Of a stretch of 64,000 nt of DNA, positions 46,103 through 57,051 are shown one piece after another. Made by a program: the position numbers and the translations under genes. The notes under the pieces are model-generated. The model worked only from the letters and a program-made list of their open reading frames with translations. It was not told the DNA's origin and searched no databases. Position 1 is the first letter of the stretch, and the number at the start of each line of letters is the position of its first letter. The stretch spans positions 20,660,460-20,724,459 of the forward strand of contig OZ022500.1 of assembly GCA_963989385.1 (NCBI GenBank), written 5' to 3'. This stretch comes from Ctena decussata. Taxonomy: Eukaryota > Mollusca > Bivalvia > Lucinida > Lucinidae.

Positions 46103-47143
46103 GTAGGTATTTGACTATCCCGCGCTGCAAAACTCTCACATAATTTGCATCGCGCAGTTTTTCCATCGCACATTAGCCGGTCGACTAAACAAAGGGAAAT
46201 ACCAACCTGTTTGAATGAATAAACCATTTCATTATCTGTTTGAATGTGCTGTACATATGCCTATATATACACTTTCTCAAACTTTCGCATCCGAAGGGCC
46301 CAGCCATTGGATGGATTTCGAGTTTGAAATAAATTCAGTGTAAACTATCCTGTTTCAAAAGAAGGTGTTTCTTATATATCAGCAGAGAAAAAAAAATTAT
46401 AGCTGAAGATAAAGTCTCCCCCATATAGTATGTTTGTCCCGAGTCAAAGTTCGAAATTTTGAAATGCAACTATAGTCATTTAGCTCACATCTACAGAACC
46501 GAGTGTTTGATTTTGACAAAACGATACGGGGAACGTTGAACTACTTGTTCTTCAATGTGGGAATTGTAAATGTTTTTCATGCATTGATGTTTGCGGAGTC
46601 CGAGGAAGTTGTTTAAAAACAAGACGCTAGCCGAGTGTTCAAACTTCTTCCGACGGACTTGGCAATTCTTAATGCAATGAAACAAACATGTGTGATCGCT
46701 ACTCTTGCATTTTAATGTTTGAGTCCATTGAAAAACTCGGTGAAAATGCCTAAAAACTTATAAAACATCGTCGTCCATTGTACCTCGTCATTCTGCAAAA
46801 CACAGAATGGCTTTGACGCTAACAAAAGTTAAAACAAAACTTCTCACGTAACGTCCAGTAACTACATTGAACAATGCTCGAACAGCGCGTGAATTCTAAC
46901 TTTATTGCATGGGTTGAGCTGCGTTAATTCATGTCATTTAAAAAGATGTGTTTCTGATGTAGATGCCCAGGACCTACCATGATAATGGTTCTGAGCAGGT
47001 TCATTCAAACCATGTCTATAGTTAGCCCTATTTTACCAGTGCACCTGTCCGTCCTTATTATTTGGTTGAGTCCATTATTAGTTGTAGGGGTTTCTAGTTG
47101 GTGTTTTTATTATCATTGAATTTTGCGTAGAAATTACTTTGAA
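46103..47143. other. Gene B intron 8, first part, no gene seen
   Basis: No recognisable repeat or exon before the short hairpin at 47144. Confidence 0.4.
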
Positions 47144-47211
47144 CAAACAGTGTAGAGACCCTGATCAGACGCCGCAGAACGCGGCGTCTGAACTGGGTCT
47201 GCACTGTTTGC
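47144..47211. repeat. GCAAACAGTG short hairpin, copy 8
   Basis: ACAAACAGTGTAGAGACC...GGGTCTGCACTGTTTGC, core GACGCCGCAGAACGCGGCGTC (perfect). Confidence 0.85.
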
Positions 47212-47297
47212 AAATGTCCCCCAAAACGCATTTCCAGTCTTGAAAGGGCTAAATCTAGTTACGGGTATTCTCAGAACTGCGAATGTATCTCCCTTTT

Positions 47298-49400
47298 TAT
47301 ACCCCCCCCCCCCCCGCAAACTTGTTTGAGGGGAATATACTGTTTTCACGTTGTCCTTCCGTCCGTCTGTCCGTCCGTCCGTCCGTCGTCCGTCCGTCGT
47401 CCATCCGTCGTCAAGATTTTCAAACATCTTCTTCTCTGAAACCACAGGGCCGATTGAAGCCATATTTCATATGGAGCCTACCTAGGTCGGGGGAACGAAA
47501 GTTTGTTCCGGGTATCTGGATCACATGACCAAGATGGCCGCCACGCCCATATATGGTTAAAACCCTTCAAAAATCTTCTTCTCCAGAACTAAAAGGCCTA
47601 TGACCTTGAAACTTTGTATGTAGCATCGGGCATGCAAGCCCATCATAGTTTATACAAATGATGACCTTGCGTTGACCTTGACCTAATTCATGACATGGTC
47701 AACTTTGGTACGTTATGCTTTTGTATGGGAAAAGGCTTAAACAGTGGATTTCTCACAAACTATTCAATCTAAGGTATAATACTTGGTATACATGGTCAAC
47801 TAAATGAACAAATGAAAATATTATGTCACTAAAGGTCAAGGTCATTTCGTCCATCCATCCGTCGTCAAGATTTTCAAACATCTTCTTCTCTGAAACCACT
47901 GGGCCGATTGAAGCCATATTTCATATGGAGCCTACCTAGGTCGGGGGAACGAAAATTTGTTCCGGGTATCTGGGTCACATGACCAAAATGGCCGCCACGC
48001 CCATATATGGTAAAAACCCTTCAAAAATCTTCTTCTCCAGAACCAAATAGCCCATGACATTGAAACTTGGTATGTAGCATCGAGCATGCGAGCCCATCAT
48101 AATTTATACAAATGATGTCCTTGCGTTGACCTTGACCTAATTTATGACATGGTCAACTTTGGTACGTTATGCTTTTGTATGGGAAAAGGCTTAAACAGTG
48201 GATTTCTCACAAACTATTCAAGTCTAAGGTATAATACTTGGTATACATGGTCAACTAAATGAACAAATGAAAATATTATGTCACTAAAGGTCAAGGTCAT
48301 TTCGTCCATCCACCCGTCGTCAAGATTTTCAAACATCTTCTTCTCTGAAACCACTGGGCCGATTGAAGCCATATTTCATATGGAGCCTACCTAGGTCGGA
48401 AGAACGAAAGTTTGTTCCGGGTATGTGGGTCACATGACCAATATGGCCGTCACGCCCATATATGGTAAAAGCCCTTCAAAAATCTTCTCCAGAACCAAAA
48501 GGCCTATGACCTTGAAACTTGGTATGTAGCATCGGGCATGCGAGCCCATCATAGTTTATACAAATGATGACCTTGTGTTGACCTTGACCTATTTTATGAA
48601 ATGGTCAACTTTGGTACGTGATGCTTTTGTATGGGAAAAGACTTAAACAGTGGATTTCTCACAAACTATTCAAGTCTAAGGTATAATACTTGGTATACAT
48701 GGTCAACTAAATGAACAAATGAAAATATTATGTCACTAAAGGTCAAAGTCATTTCGTCCATCCATCCGTCGTCAAACTTTTCAAACATCTTCTTCTCTGA
48801 AACCACGAGGCCGATTGAAGCCATATTTCATTTGGAGCCTACCTAGGTCGGGGGAACGAAAATTTGTTCCGGGTATTTAGGTCACATGACCAAGATGGCC
48901 GCCACGCTCATATATGGTAAAAACCCTTCAAAAATCTTCTTCTCCAGAACCAAAAGGCCTATGACCTTGAAACTTGGTATGTAGCATTGGGCATGCAAGT
49001 CCATCATAGTTTATACAAATGATGACCTTGCATTAACCTTGACCTAATTTATGACATGGTCAACTTTGGTACGTTAGGCTTTTTTATAGGAAAAGGCTTA
49101 AACAGTGGATTTCTCACAAACTATTCAAGTCTAAGGTACAATACTTGGTATACATGGTCAACTAAATGAACAAATGAAAATATCATGTCACTAAAGGTCA
49201 AGGTCATTTCGTCCGTCCATCCGTCGTTAAGATTTTCAAACATCTTCTTCTCTGAAACCACTGGGCCGATTGAAGCCAAATTTCATATGGAGTCTCAGTG
49301 GAATGGGGAAATGAAATTTTCTACCCGGGGTCTGTATCACATGACAAAGATGGCCCTCATGCCCATATATGGTAAAAACCATTCAAACAACTTCAAAGTT
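47298..49400 (+). mobile_element. Helentron-like element 3
   Basis: The head is a hairpin of C-tract/GCAAACTTGTTTGAGGGG, then CCGTCCGTCTGTCCGTCCG, then a core of about four and a half ~450-bp units (starting at the AAGATTTTCAAACATCTTCT motif near 47413, 47868, 48321, 48775, 49230). Each unit has GGCCGATTGAAGCCA, GGTCACATGACCAA.ATGGCC, CCATATATGG and TGACCTTGACCTA. The right end is worn and no tail hairpin was seen. In gene B intron 8. Confidence 0.6.
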
Positions 49401-49478
49401 AAAACATTAAAGTTGATGCAATAGATGCAATACGGATCAATCATTTAAATGGTCATTTAAGACTGACTTTCCTATATA

Positions 49479-49562
49479 ACTATATATTTTACTCTTGATA
49501 TAGCACAGTTTTGATTGCTAACTATATATTTTACTCTTGATATAGCACAGTTTTGATTGCTA
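49479..49562. repeat. Two tandem 42-bp repeats
   Basis: ACTATATATTTTACTCTTGA... repeats perfectly at a 42-bp period. Confidence 0.95.
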
Positions 49563-49597
49563 ACACGGAAATTTACTGCTGAATGAGTTCTTTCATA

Positions 49598-49645
49598 TTT
49601 ATCCCCAAACCAAAAAGTTTGGGGAATGTAGCAATGAGCTTGGCA

Positions 49646-49676
<31 letters not shown>

Positions 49677-49700
49677 GTCCATACGTCAATCTGTAAACAT
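49598..49700 (+). mobile_element. Isolated Helentron-like head
   Basis: Hairpin CCCCAAACCAAAAAGTTTGGGG followed by (CTGT)n and CCATACGTC, then no core. The same head-plus-microsatellite layout as the neighbours, truncated. Confidence 0.5.
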
Positions 49701-49806
49701 TTTCTTATCGGCTGTTTATCTTGGATACCCTTTGGAATATTTTCATGATACTTCATTTATGAAGAACAGGTCATGACAATGTGTCGCATTGTTGCTTTCT
49801 TACTTT

Positions 49807-51215
49807 TTATACGCCCGTTTTGAAAAAACGGACGTATTATGTCATGGCGCTGTCCGTCTGTCCGTCCGTCCATTCGTCCGTCCGCAACACTTGCTCCGAT
49901 TTGTTTCAAATTTTGTCCATGGATGCGGCATGTGAAAAGAGTTGATACGTATTTTTCAGTTTTTCCTGGATTGGTTTTAATGCTGAGTTATTCCCCTTTA
50001 TATTTTTCGTAAAAAAAAAGTTTGTTACCGCAACTCCTCCTAAACTGCTTGACCGATTTTCTTGAAATTAAGTATGTGAACACAAATTGGTATGAAAATG
50101 TGCATTAAGTTTTCCATTTTGAAATCTGACCTCTATTTCCTGAGTTATTCCCCTTTTCGATATTTTTGGCTCTAATTTTGGGAGTTTTTAGTCGTTTTTG
50201 CTTTGATTTAATTCAAATTTGGTTCATAGATGCATCATAAGAAAATAGTTGACCCGTGTTTTCCAGTTTTTCCCGTAAGTGTTTTCCTGCTGAGTTATGC
50301 CCCTTTATATTTTTCATAAAAAAAAAGTTTGTTATCGAAACTCCTCCTAGGCCGCTTGACCGATTTTTTTTATATCAAGTATGTGAACACATATTGGTAT
50401 GAAGATGTGCATTAAGGTTTCCATTTTGAAATCTGACCCCTATTTCTTGAGTTATGCCCCTTTTAGAGTTTTTTTGTCCTTATTTTGGTTTTTTTTTGTC
50501 GTTTTTGCTTTGATTTTATTCAAATTTGGTTCATAGATGCATCATAAATAGTTGACCCGTGTTTTCCATTTTTCCCGGAAGTGTTTTCCTGCTGAGTTAT
50601 GCCCCTTTATATTTTTCGTAATAAAAGTTTGTTATCGCTACTCCTCCTTGACTGCTTGACGGATTTTCTTGAAATTAAGTATATGAACACATATTGGTAT
50701 GAAGATGTGCATTAATGTTATAATCTTAATTACCAACCCTTTTGGCTGAGTTATGCCCCTTTTTGATATTTTATGCTCTGTTTATACAGGATTTTTTTTT
50801 GTCATATTGCTTCGATTTTATTCCTATTTGGTGCCTAGGTACAGGAGAAGACAACAGACGACAAATATTTTTCAGCTTTTTCCTGATGAGTTTTCCGTCT
50901 TTGTTATGCCTCTTTGTGGTTTTTGAAAACAGAGTTTGTTGCTGCTTTTTATCCTAAGCTGTTTCTCTCATATATTTTTCAAATTAAGTGTGTGAACATA
51001 TACTGGTCTATAGATATGTATTGACTTATGGGTTTGAAACTTCAGCATTTTTTCTGGGTTATGTCCCTTTTCAGTTGTTGTTTTGCTCTAAATTTGTAAA
51101 AAAAATTGTCATTCTTGCTCTGATTTCTTTCAGATTTGGTCCAGAAAACCAGCATAAGAAAAGAGTATACATGAATCTTGTCAGTTTTGCCTGCTAGAAC
51201 TTTAGGGATGAGCTG
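49807..51215 (+). mobile_element. Helentron-like element 4 (head and core)
   Basis: Head hairpin TACGCCCGTTTTGAAAAAACGGACGTA-like (49808-49834), then GTCCGTCTGTCCGTCCGTCC, then about four units of about 300-340 bp with GCTTGACCGATTTTCTTGAAAT, TGTGAACACA and GAGTTATGCCCCTTT. No tail seen; element 5 begins 15 bp later. Confidence 0.5.
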
Positions 51216-51229
51216 TACCTGTGTGTTTT

Positions 51230-52903
51230 TAGCTCACCTGAGCCAGAGGCTCCGGGGGAGCTTATAGTATGGTCAGGCTCCGTCGTCCGTCGTCGTCCGT
51301 CGTCCGTCCGTCGTCCGTCCGTCGTCCGTCCGTCCGTCCACAATTTCAAACGACTTCTCCTCTGAAACCACTGGGCCGATTGTAACCAAATTTCATATAG
51401 AGCCTCCTGGGACCTTAGGAACAAAAAGTTGTTCAAACGGTCCTTGTCACATGACCAACATGGCCACCATGCCCATATATGGTAAAAACCTAAAAAAATC
51501 TTCTTCTCTAGAACCAGTAGGCCGATGGCCTTGAAACTTAGTATGTAGCATCGGGTATGGGAATATTACCAAGATTGTTCAAATTATGACCTTGGGTTGA
51601 CCTTGACCTTTTTTACGTTAAGGTCAAATTTGCTTCCTTGTGCCTTTATATGGCAAAATGCTAGAACATAAGATATCTTGGAAACTGTTGAAGATTTTGG
51701 GCTAAAAATTGGTATCTACAGTCATCTTAATGAGTACATGAAGATTTATGAGTACAAGAGGTCAAGGTCATTCTTTGACCTTTGACCTAGAACTCATATT
51801 TTGACAATTCCAAACAATCTCCTCTGGGCCAATTGAAACCAAATTTCATATAGAGCCTCCAGGAGTAGAGGGAATAAAAACTTATTCATACGGTCCAGGT
51901 CACATGACCAACATGGCCGCCACGCCCATATATGGTAAAAACCTTTAAAAATCTTCTTCTCAAGAACCAATTGACCGATGGCCTTGAAACTTGGTATGTA
52001 GCTTTGGGTACCTGAGTACTGTCAAGATTGTTCAAATTATGACCATGGGTTGACCTTGATCTTTTTTACGGCAAGGTCAAATATGGGAAAATGCTAGAAC
52101 ATATAAAGATTTCATGGAAAGCTTTGAAGAGATATGCCCAAGAATTGGTATATACAGTTATCTTAATGAGTACATGAAGATTTGTGAGTACAAGAGGTCA
52201 AGGTCATTCTTTGACCTTTGACCCAGAACTCTCATATTTTGACAATATCAAACAATCCCCTAAAAAACTGGGCCAATTGTAACGGAATTTCATATAGAGC
52301 CTCCAGGGATTGAGGGAATGAAAATTTGTTCAAACAGTCCAGGTCACATGACCAACATGGCCGCCAGGCCCATATATGGTAAAAACCTTTAAAAATCTTC
52401 TCCAGAACCAATTGACTGATGGCCTTGAAGCTTGATATGTAGCATTGGGAATTCCAGTACTATCAAGATTGTTAAAAATAATGACCTTGGGTTGACCTTG
52501 ACTATTTTACTGCAAGGTCAAATGTTGGAAAATGCTAGCACATAAGATTTCATGGAAAGTTTTGAAGACTTATGCCTAAAAATTGGTATCTACAGTCATC
52601 TTAATGAGTATATGAAGATTCATGAGTACAAGAGGTCAAGGTCATTCTTTGACTTTTGACCCAGAACTCTGTCATTTTGACAACATCAAACCATCTCCTC
52701 AAAAGCCCCTGGGCCAATTTTGAAACCAAATTTCATATAGAGCCTCCAGGGGGTTAAGGGAATGAAAATTTTTTCAAACGTCCAGGTCACATGACCAACA
52801 TGTCCTCCTTGCCCATATATGGTTAAAACCTTTAACAATCTTACCCTAGAGTACTGAAGCTGAATGGACCCAGGTGAGCTACAGGACCAATGGTCCTCTT
52901 GTT
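51230..52903 (+). mobile_element. Helentron-like element 5
   Basis: Head TAGCTCACCTGAGCCAGAGG, then GTCCGTCGTCCGTCCGTCG, and a core of about four ~440-bp units of the same family as element 3 (GGCCGATTGTAACCAAATTT, CATGACCAACATGGCC, TTGACCTTGACC). The tail is CAGGTGAGCT, then the perfect hairpin GGACCAATGGTCC (52884-52896) and TCTTGTT. Head and tail match elements 1 and 2. A poly-T/poly-G tract follows (52908-52960). Confidence 0.7.
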
Positions 52904-53195
52904 ATTTTTTTTATTTTTTTTTTTTTTTTTTTTTTTTGGGGGGGGGGGGGAGGGGGGGGGTTTAACATGTAACTTGAATGCTGTGTTTATGAAAAAGTTG
53001 GATGACAAAGGCAAATTAAGGGCTAAATACGGGGGGTATTTAGTAAGCGATGCTTACTGCCACCTCTAGTTTACATTATTCGTATTTCTGCCTAAGTATA
53101 GATAAGTGAAAATAAGGTTAAAGTATGATAAATGTGATATTCAATTTAACTTTAATCTTTCCTGCATTTTTTTCTTTATTTCTCTACTTTTCCAG

Positions 53196-53255
53196 GGAGA
53201 CAGTTTTATAACTGAATGTACATACGACTCTAGAAAACGATCGGAAGTTTCTTTT
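53196..53255 (+). CDS. MOXD1: Gene B exon 9
   Basis: 20 codons, phase 0/0, acceptor CTACTTTTCCAG, donor GTAAGT. It encodes GDSFITECTYDSRKRSEVSF. The preceding intron is 7.1 kb and filled with Helentron-like arrays. Confidence 0.92.
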
Positions 53256-53984
53256 GTAAGTATCTGATCACGATCAACGTGATCTCCAATTCTATTTAAT
53301 ACTTTAGCCAAACAAGCGATGTCAAATAAAGGTGTGTGGAAAATGCTAAATATAAAAGAATTAGAACTATTACAGGATTTGACTATAGCCCTGCTGGGCA
53401 ACTTTAGTAATACATTGTCATTTGAAAAGAGAGATCAATATCGAATGCAGCTATCCAGCAGACAGTTCTTGAGAAAATGATGAAAGACAACACTTCTGAC
53501 AGAGATCTACAACAGTCCCAAACGTCAACATAATAATAATGCAAGGTCTCCAGTAACTGCTATTTCTTTTTATCATTTTCAGAAAACTGAAAAACACATT
53601 TCAGTATGGCTGATTTTGTTACATAGGCTAAGTTCATAGTCTAAAATGTTTGATTTAGTTTTCGCCCAAAGCCAGTCTTGTTTGTAATAAGCAGTTAAGA
53701 TTTTCATGCAGAACAACCTTAATTAAGTTTATTTGTCGCCAAAAGGAATTTGTTTGGCTTATAGCGGGATTTATAGTCATTCACTAAGGAAAAGAAGTCA
53801 TGAATAAATTTGCGGCCTAATATCCCTTATTTGCCGAAAGCTGCCTCAATCGTAATGGCAGCTGGATTAAGTCCTTAAGATCTGGAGTGGGTATTATTTT
53901 TCCATTTTCTTCTGCGTCATTGGTTACAAGATTTTAGTGGCGTATTTATGCCTGAGTTACAAATCTGCATTACAGACAGAAATC

Positions 53985-55260
53985 CGACAGCAATTCCTAC
54001 ATATGTTGGAAATTTCCAAATAAAGCGAGTAAATTCCAAATAAATCAGGAAAAGAAAGAAAAATAGATAAATAAAAGGAACGCCAAGACCAATGAGCCCA
54101 ATTCACAATTCCACGATACAATAACTCATTCCCCATAATATGGAGTTTGAAGATTCTAGCTTGCATGAGTCCTGAGAAATTGTGACACAAATACATCATC
54201 CAATACAGAGTAATGGACAAATAAAGTGAATTATTAGATCATAGAAGCCAGTTCTCAATCCCACGATACATCAACCTGCTGTCAATGTGTCTATTAGATT
54301 TGAAAAATTCTAGCTTGAACAGTTTCTGTGAAAACTGTGACACAAATTTACCTTGAAAAGACAGAAAATATGACAAACAAAGGGAAAATATGAGCAACAA
54401 GCCCAATTCTCAATCCCACGATACAATAAATTATTTTTCGTATGTACATTATGTTCGAAGATTCTAATTAGCATGGTTCTTGAGACAACTATGACACAAG
54501 TTTAGCTTGAAAAGACAGAAAAATGGAAAAATAAAGGGAGTCAAAAAAGCAATGACCTCGATTCTCAAGCCCACGATACAACATATCATTATCCGTAAGG
54601 TTCTCACTTGAGCAATTTCTGACAAAAATATGACACCAAATTTCAATGTGTGAAATAGGAAACGGAAGAAGACTGGATAAATAAATGGAAGAATAAGAGC
54701 AATGAGCCACATTCGCAATCCCGCGATAACTCATTCTTGATATATATACCCAGTTAGAAGATTTTAGTTTGCATGAAGTTCATTAGAATCTGCGACACAA
54801 ATGCGCCTCAAAAAGGCAGAAAAATGAACAAATGATTGAAAGAATAAGAGCAATCAGGTCAGTTCTCAATCCCACAATACACAACTCATTGTCTTTATGT
54901 AAATTGAATTTGAAGATTCTAGGTTGAATAGTTCGAGAGAAAACTGTGACTCTTTACCTTGAAATAATAAAGAAATGGGAAAACACAGAGGAGAATAAGA
55001 GAAATGAGCCCAATACGCAATCCCACGACACAGTAAGTCATTTTGGCATATGTATACCAATTATAGCTTGCAAAATTGCTGAGAAAACTGTGACACAAAT
55101 TTACTTTGAAAAGCCAGAAAAATGGACGAATAAAATGAAGAATAAGCACAATGAATCTGACTCTCACCTCGCGATTGTCCGTATGTACACTATGTTTGAT
55201 GATTCTAGCTTGAATAGTTCATGAGATATTGTGACATAAATTTTCATAAACAAAGATTAC
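53985..55260. repeat. ~150-bp tandem repeat, about 8 copies
   Basis: CAATCCCACGATAC-like motifs recur near 54109, 54256, 54412, 54568, 54716, 54869 and 55019 (steps of about 143-156). Each is followed by GAAGATTCTAG-like and GACAAATTTACCTTGAAAAG-like blocks. Intron 9 of gene B. The ORFs here are repeat artefacts. Confidence 0.8.
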
Positions 55261-55660
55261 AGAATTACGGACAGACCAAATCCACTATAGCCCCACTTTT
55301 TCAAATGGGAGCTATATTTAAAAAGTACGAAAGACAGGGAAAAACAGGAAAACATCTAAAAGCAAAAGAAAACATGTCCACGTTTTGCACTCTGACGTCA
55401 AAGAAAATTCAAGCCACATACATCGGGGTCTTCCCACAAACTCCATTTTCGAAATTTTGTCCTGGCTTCATTAGTCATTGTTAAAGCGCCGACGGGCATC
55501 ACTGTGTTCAGTCACTGTAGCTACCATCAGGCTGGGATCATTTTGGACCAGCTATTTAAACCGTTTTGCGTATTAACAAATTAACGTAAAAGCCAGGTAG
55601 CGGGGCTGAAGTAAGCGAGATCCATATCTTGTATTTCTTAAGCAATATTTTTCTTTGCAG

Positions 55661-55772
55661 GGAGGCTTTTCAACCAGGGATGAAATGTGCGTTGCAGAAC
55701 TCTACGTTTATCCAAAAACTGCATTCAAAACATGCTCCAGCAAACCTCAGTTTAACACTTACAATGAATCAG
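55661..55772 (+). CDS. MOXD1: Gene B exon 10: methionine copper ligand
   Basis: 112 nt, phase 0 to 1, acceptor TTTTTCTTTGCAG, donor GTAATA. It encodes GGFSTRDEMCVAELYVYPKT and FKTCSSKPQFNTYNES. The phase-1 end fits the gene A exon at 22714. No following exon is seen to 64000. Confidence 0.92.
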
Positions 55773-55839
55773 GTAATAAATTTACATGGGACATAAAAGA
55801 TGAACCTTAGGAGGTAAGTTTATCTTTATTTAATCATTG

Positions 55840-55990
55840 CTTATCGTCTCGGGTTCGATACCCGATCCGGCTACTTACTTTCATGGAGACTGGTTCTTCC
55901 CCTTCCGCTGATTCAAGAAGGGCAATACACACTTCCGAGCCACACCCAGAATGCCACTCAAAGTCACCTGATAGTGTATATCTGACCAAT
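55840..55990 (+). mobile_element. Partial tRNA-derived SINE
   Basis: B box CGGGTTCGATACCCG (55849-55863), then CTTCCGCTGATTCAAGAAGG, as in the SINE at 11821-12095 (opposite strand). The A-box half is missing. Confidence 0.6.
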
Positions 55991-56026
55991 GCAACGACAA
56001 CTTAGCACGTGACAAAGTCTCAAACA

Positions 56027-56460
56027 AAGGCCCACTTCGACTCGATCTGTAGTAGCTACTACATGTATATTAACTAAAGTTCCAATCAAAGTGAGATGGT
56101 AGCTACTAAAATGACGTCATGAACTTACTAAAGATCAACCGAGGTCTGGACCGCCGTTACTCTAGTTGCAAGATGGCGGCCGCTGAAGACTCTCGCGCTT
56201 TGTGGGTGTACAACAAGTATTTGTTTTACTGAGTTGTTTCTTTTCCATTATTTTAGGGCACATTTTATCATTTAATCTATAAAAGTATCGTTTTAAAGAC
56301 GACATGCATGGAAAAGGCAATGAAATGCACAGTATTTATTTTCGTTTCCATGACAACCTACTATTGTAGCAACTTTGGCGTTCGACTGGTAATGCGAGTG
56401 CGCATGCCCAAAAATACTACTACAGTTGGAACTTTAGTTCGAGTCGAAAAGGGTCATTAT
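56027..56460. mobile_element. Probable MITE with inverted ends
   Basis: CACTTCGACTCGA...GTAGTA...AACTAAAGTTCCAA at the left pairs with CTACTACAGTTGGAACTTTAG...TCGAGTCGAAAAG at the right. The middle is not self-complementary. Confidence 0.5.
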
Positions 56461-56557
56461 CGCACGTGGTTCAATGTCTTACATTAGTCGTGGTTTTACC
56501 TTACAGTTAATGGAGGGGAGTATACCTGTTTAAAGTAGGCGTGGTTTTCGGAACTAT

Positions 56558-56900
56558 CAAGATTTCAAGATTTCAAGATTTATTTATCGACTAAAACTCC
56601 AACCAGAGTATAAGTCAAAACTTTTCAAATAATGAACACATACAACTGAGGAAAGTTGCAAACTTTGGCATTATAGCACTGTTAATCAATAGCGGAAGTA
56701 TACTATCACATCTTTATGTCCTATTTACCTGATTGAGGCTACAGCCACAACAATAGCCCCAAGCATAAATTTTGAAATCCCATAGTATACAACTTGTCCC
56801 TTTATAACTTTTAACTAGTATTGTCTTTATAATGTCACTTGCAAGTATTATTAAAAGTCATCGACTAGTATTCTGTTCAAATAGTCACTGACTAGTATCA
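56558..56900 (-). mobile_element. 3' end of a CR1-like retroposon
   Basis: Three copies of the octamer ATTTCAAG (56562-56585) followed by ATTTATTTATCGACTAAAAC. Read on the minus strand this is a retroposon 3' end with an 8-bp repeat tail, as in CR1-type LINEs. The inner end is approximate. Confidence 0.45.
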
Positions 56901-56994
56901 AGAAAATGGCACTATAACGGGGGAACACTATAAATGATCCTTTGTTTCCACCACAAACCCAAACTTTCGGATATGTAGGACTGGGCAAACAGCG

Positions 56995-57051
56995 CAGGCC
57001 CAGATCAGACTGCTCCCAAAGGAGCAGCTGTTCAGGGCCCCCACTGCTCGC
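56995..57051. repeat. GCAAACAGTG short hairpin, copy 9
   Basis: GCAAACAGCGCAGGCCCAG...GGGCCCCCACTGCTCGC with core ACTGCTCCCAAAGGAGCAG. Confidence 0.7.

Larger units (their letters stand above)
33070..55772 (+). other. MOXD1: Gene B: DOMON/copper monooxygenase, 5' ten exons
   Basis: Ten exons with consistent phases encode about 508 residues: hydrophobic leader, DOMON domain (exons 1-3), N-terminal copper domain (exons 3-6) and C-terminal copper domain (exons 7-10). Ligands of the first copper site: His-His in FVHHIGV (exon 5) and His in QTHYNNP (exon 6). Second site: HAH in LLHAHLLG (exon 8) and Met in RDEMCV (exon 10). It is a secretory-pathway, ascorbate-dependent hydroxylase of the DBH/MOXD1 family; the substrate cannot be told. 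The last two exons, known from gene A, are not within the remaining 8 kb, so they lie beyond the window or have been lost. All junctions are GT-AG. Confidence 0.9.

Noticed and set aside
47134..47463. 109-codon minus-strand ORF rich in DGRTDGR
   Set aside because: It is a translation of the CCGTC microsatellite and the Helentron-like head.
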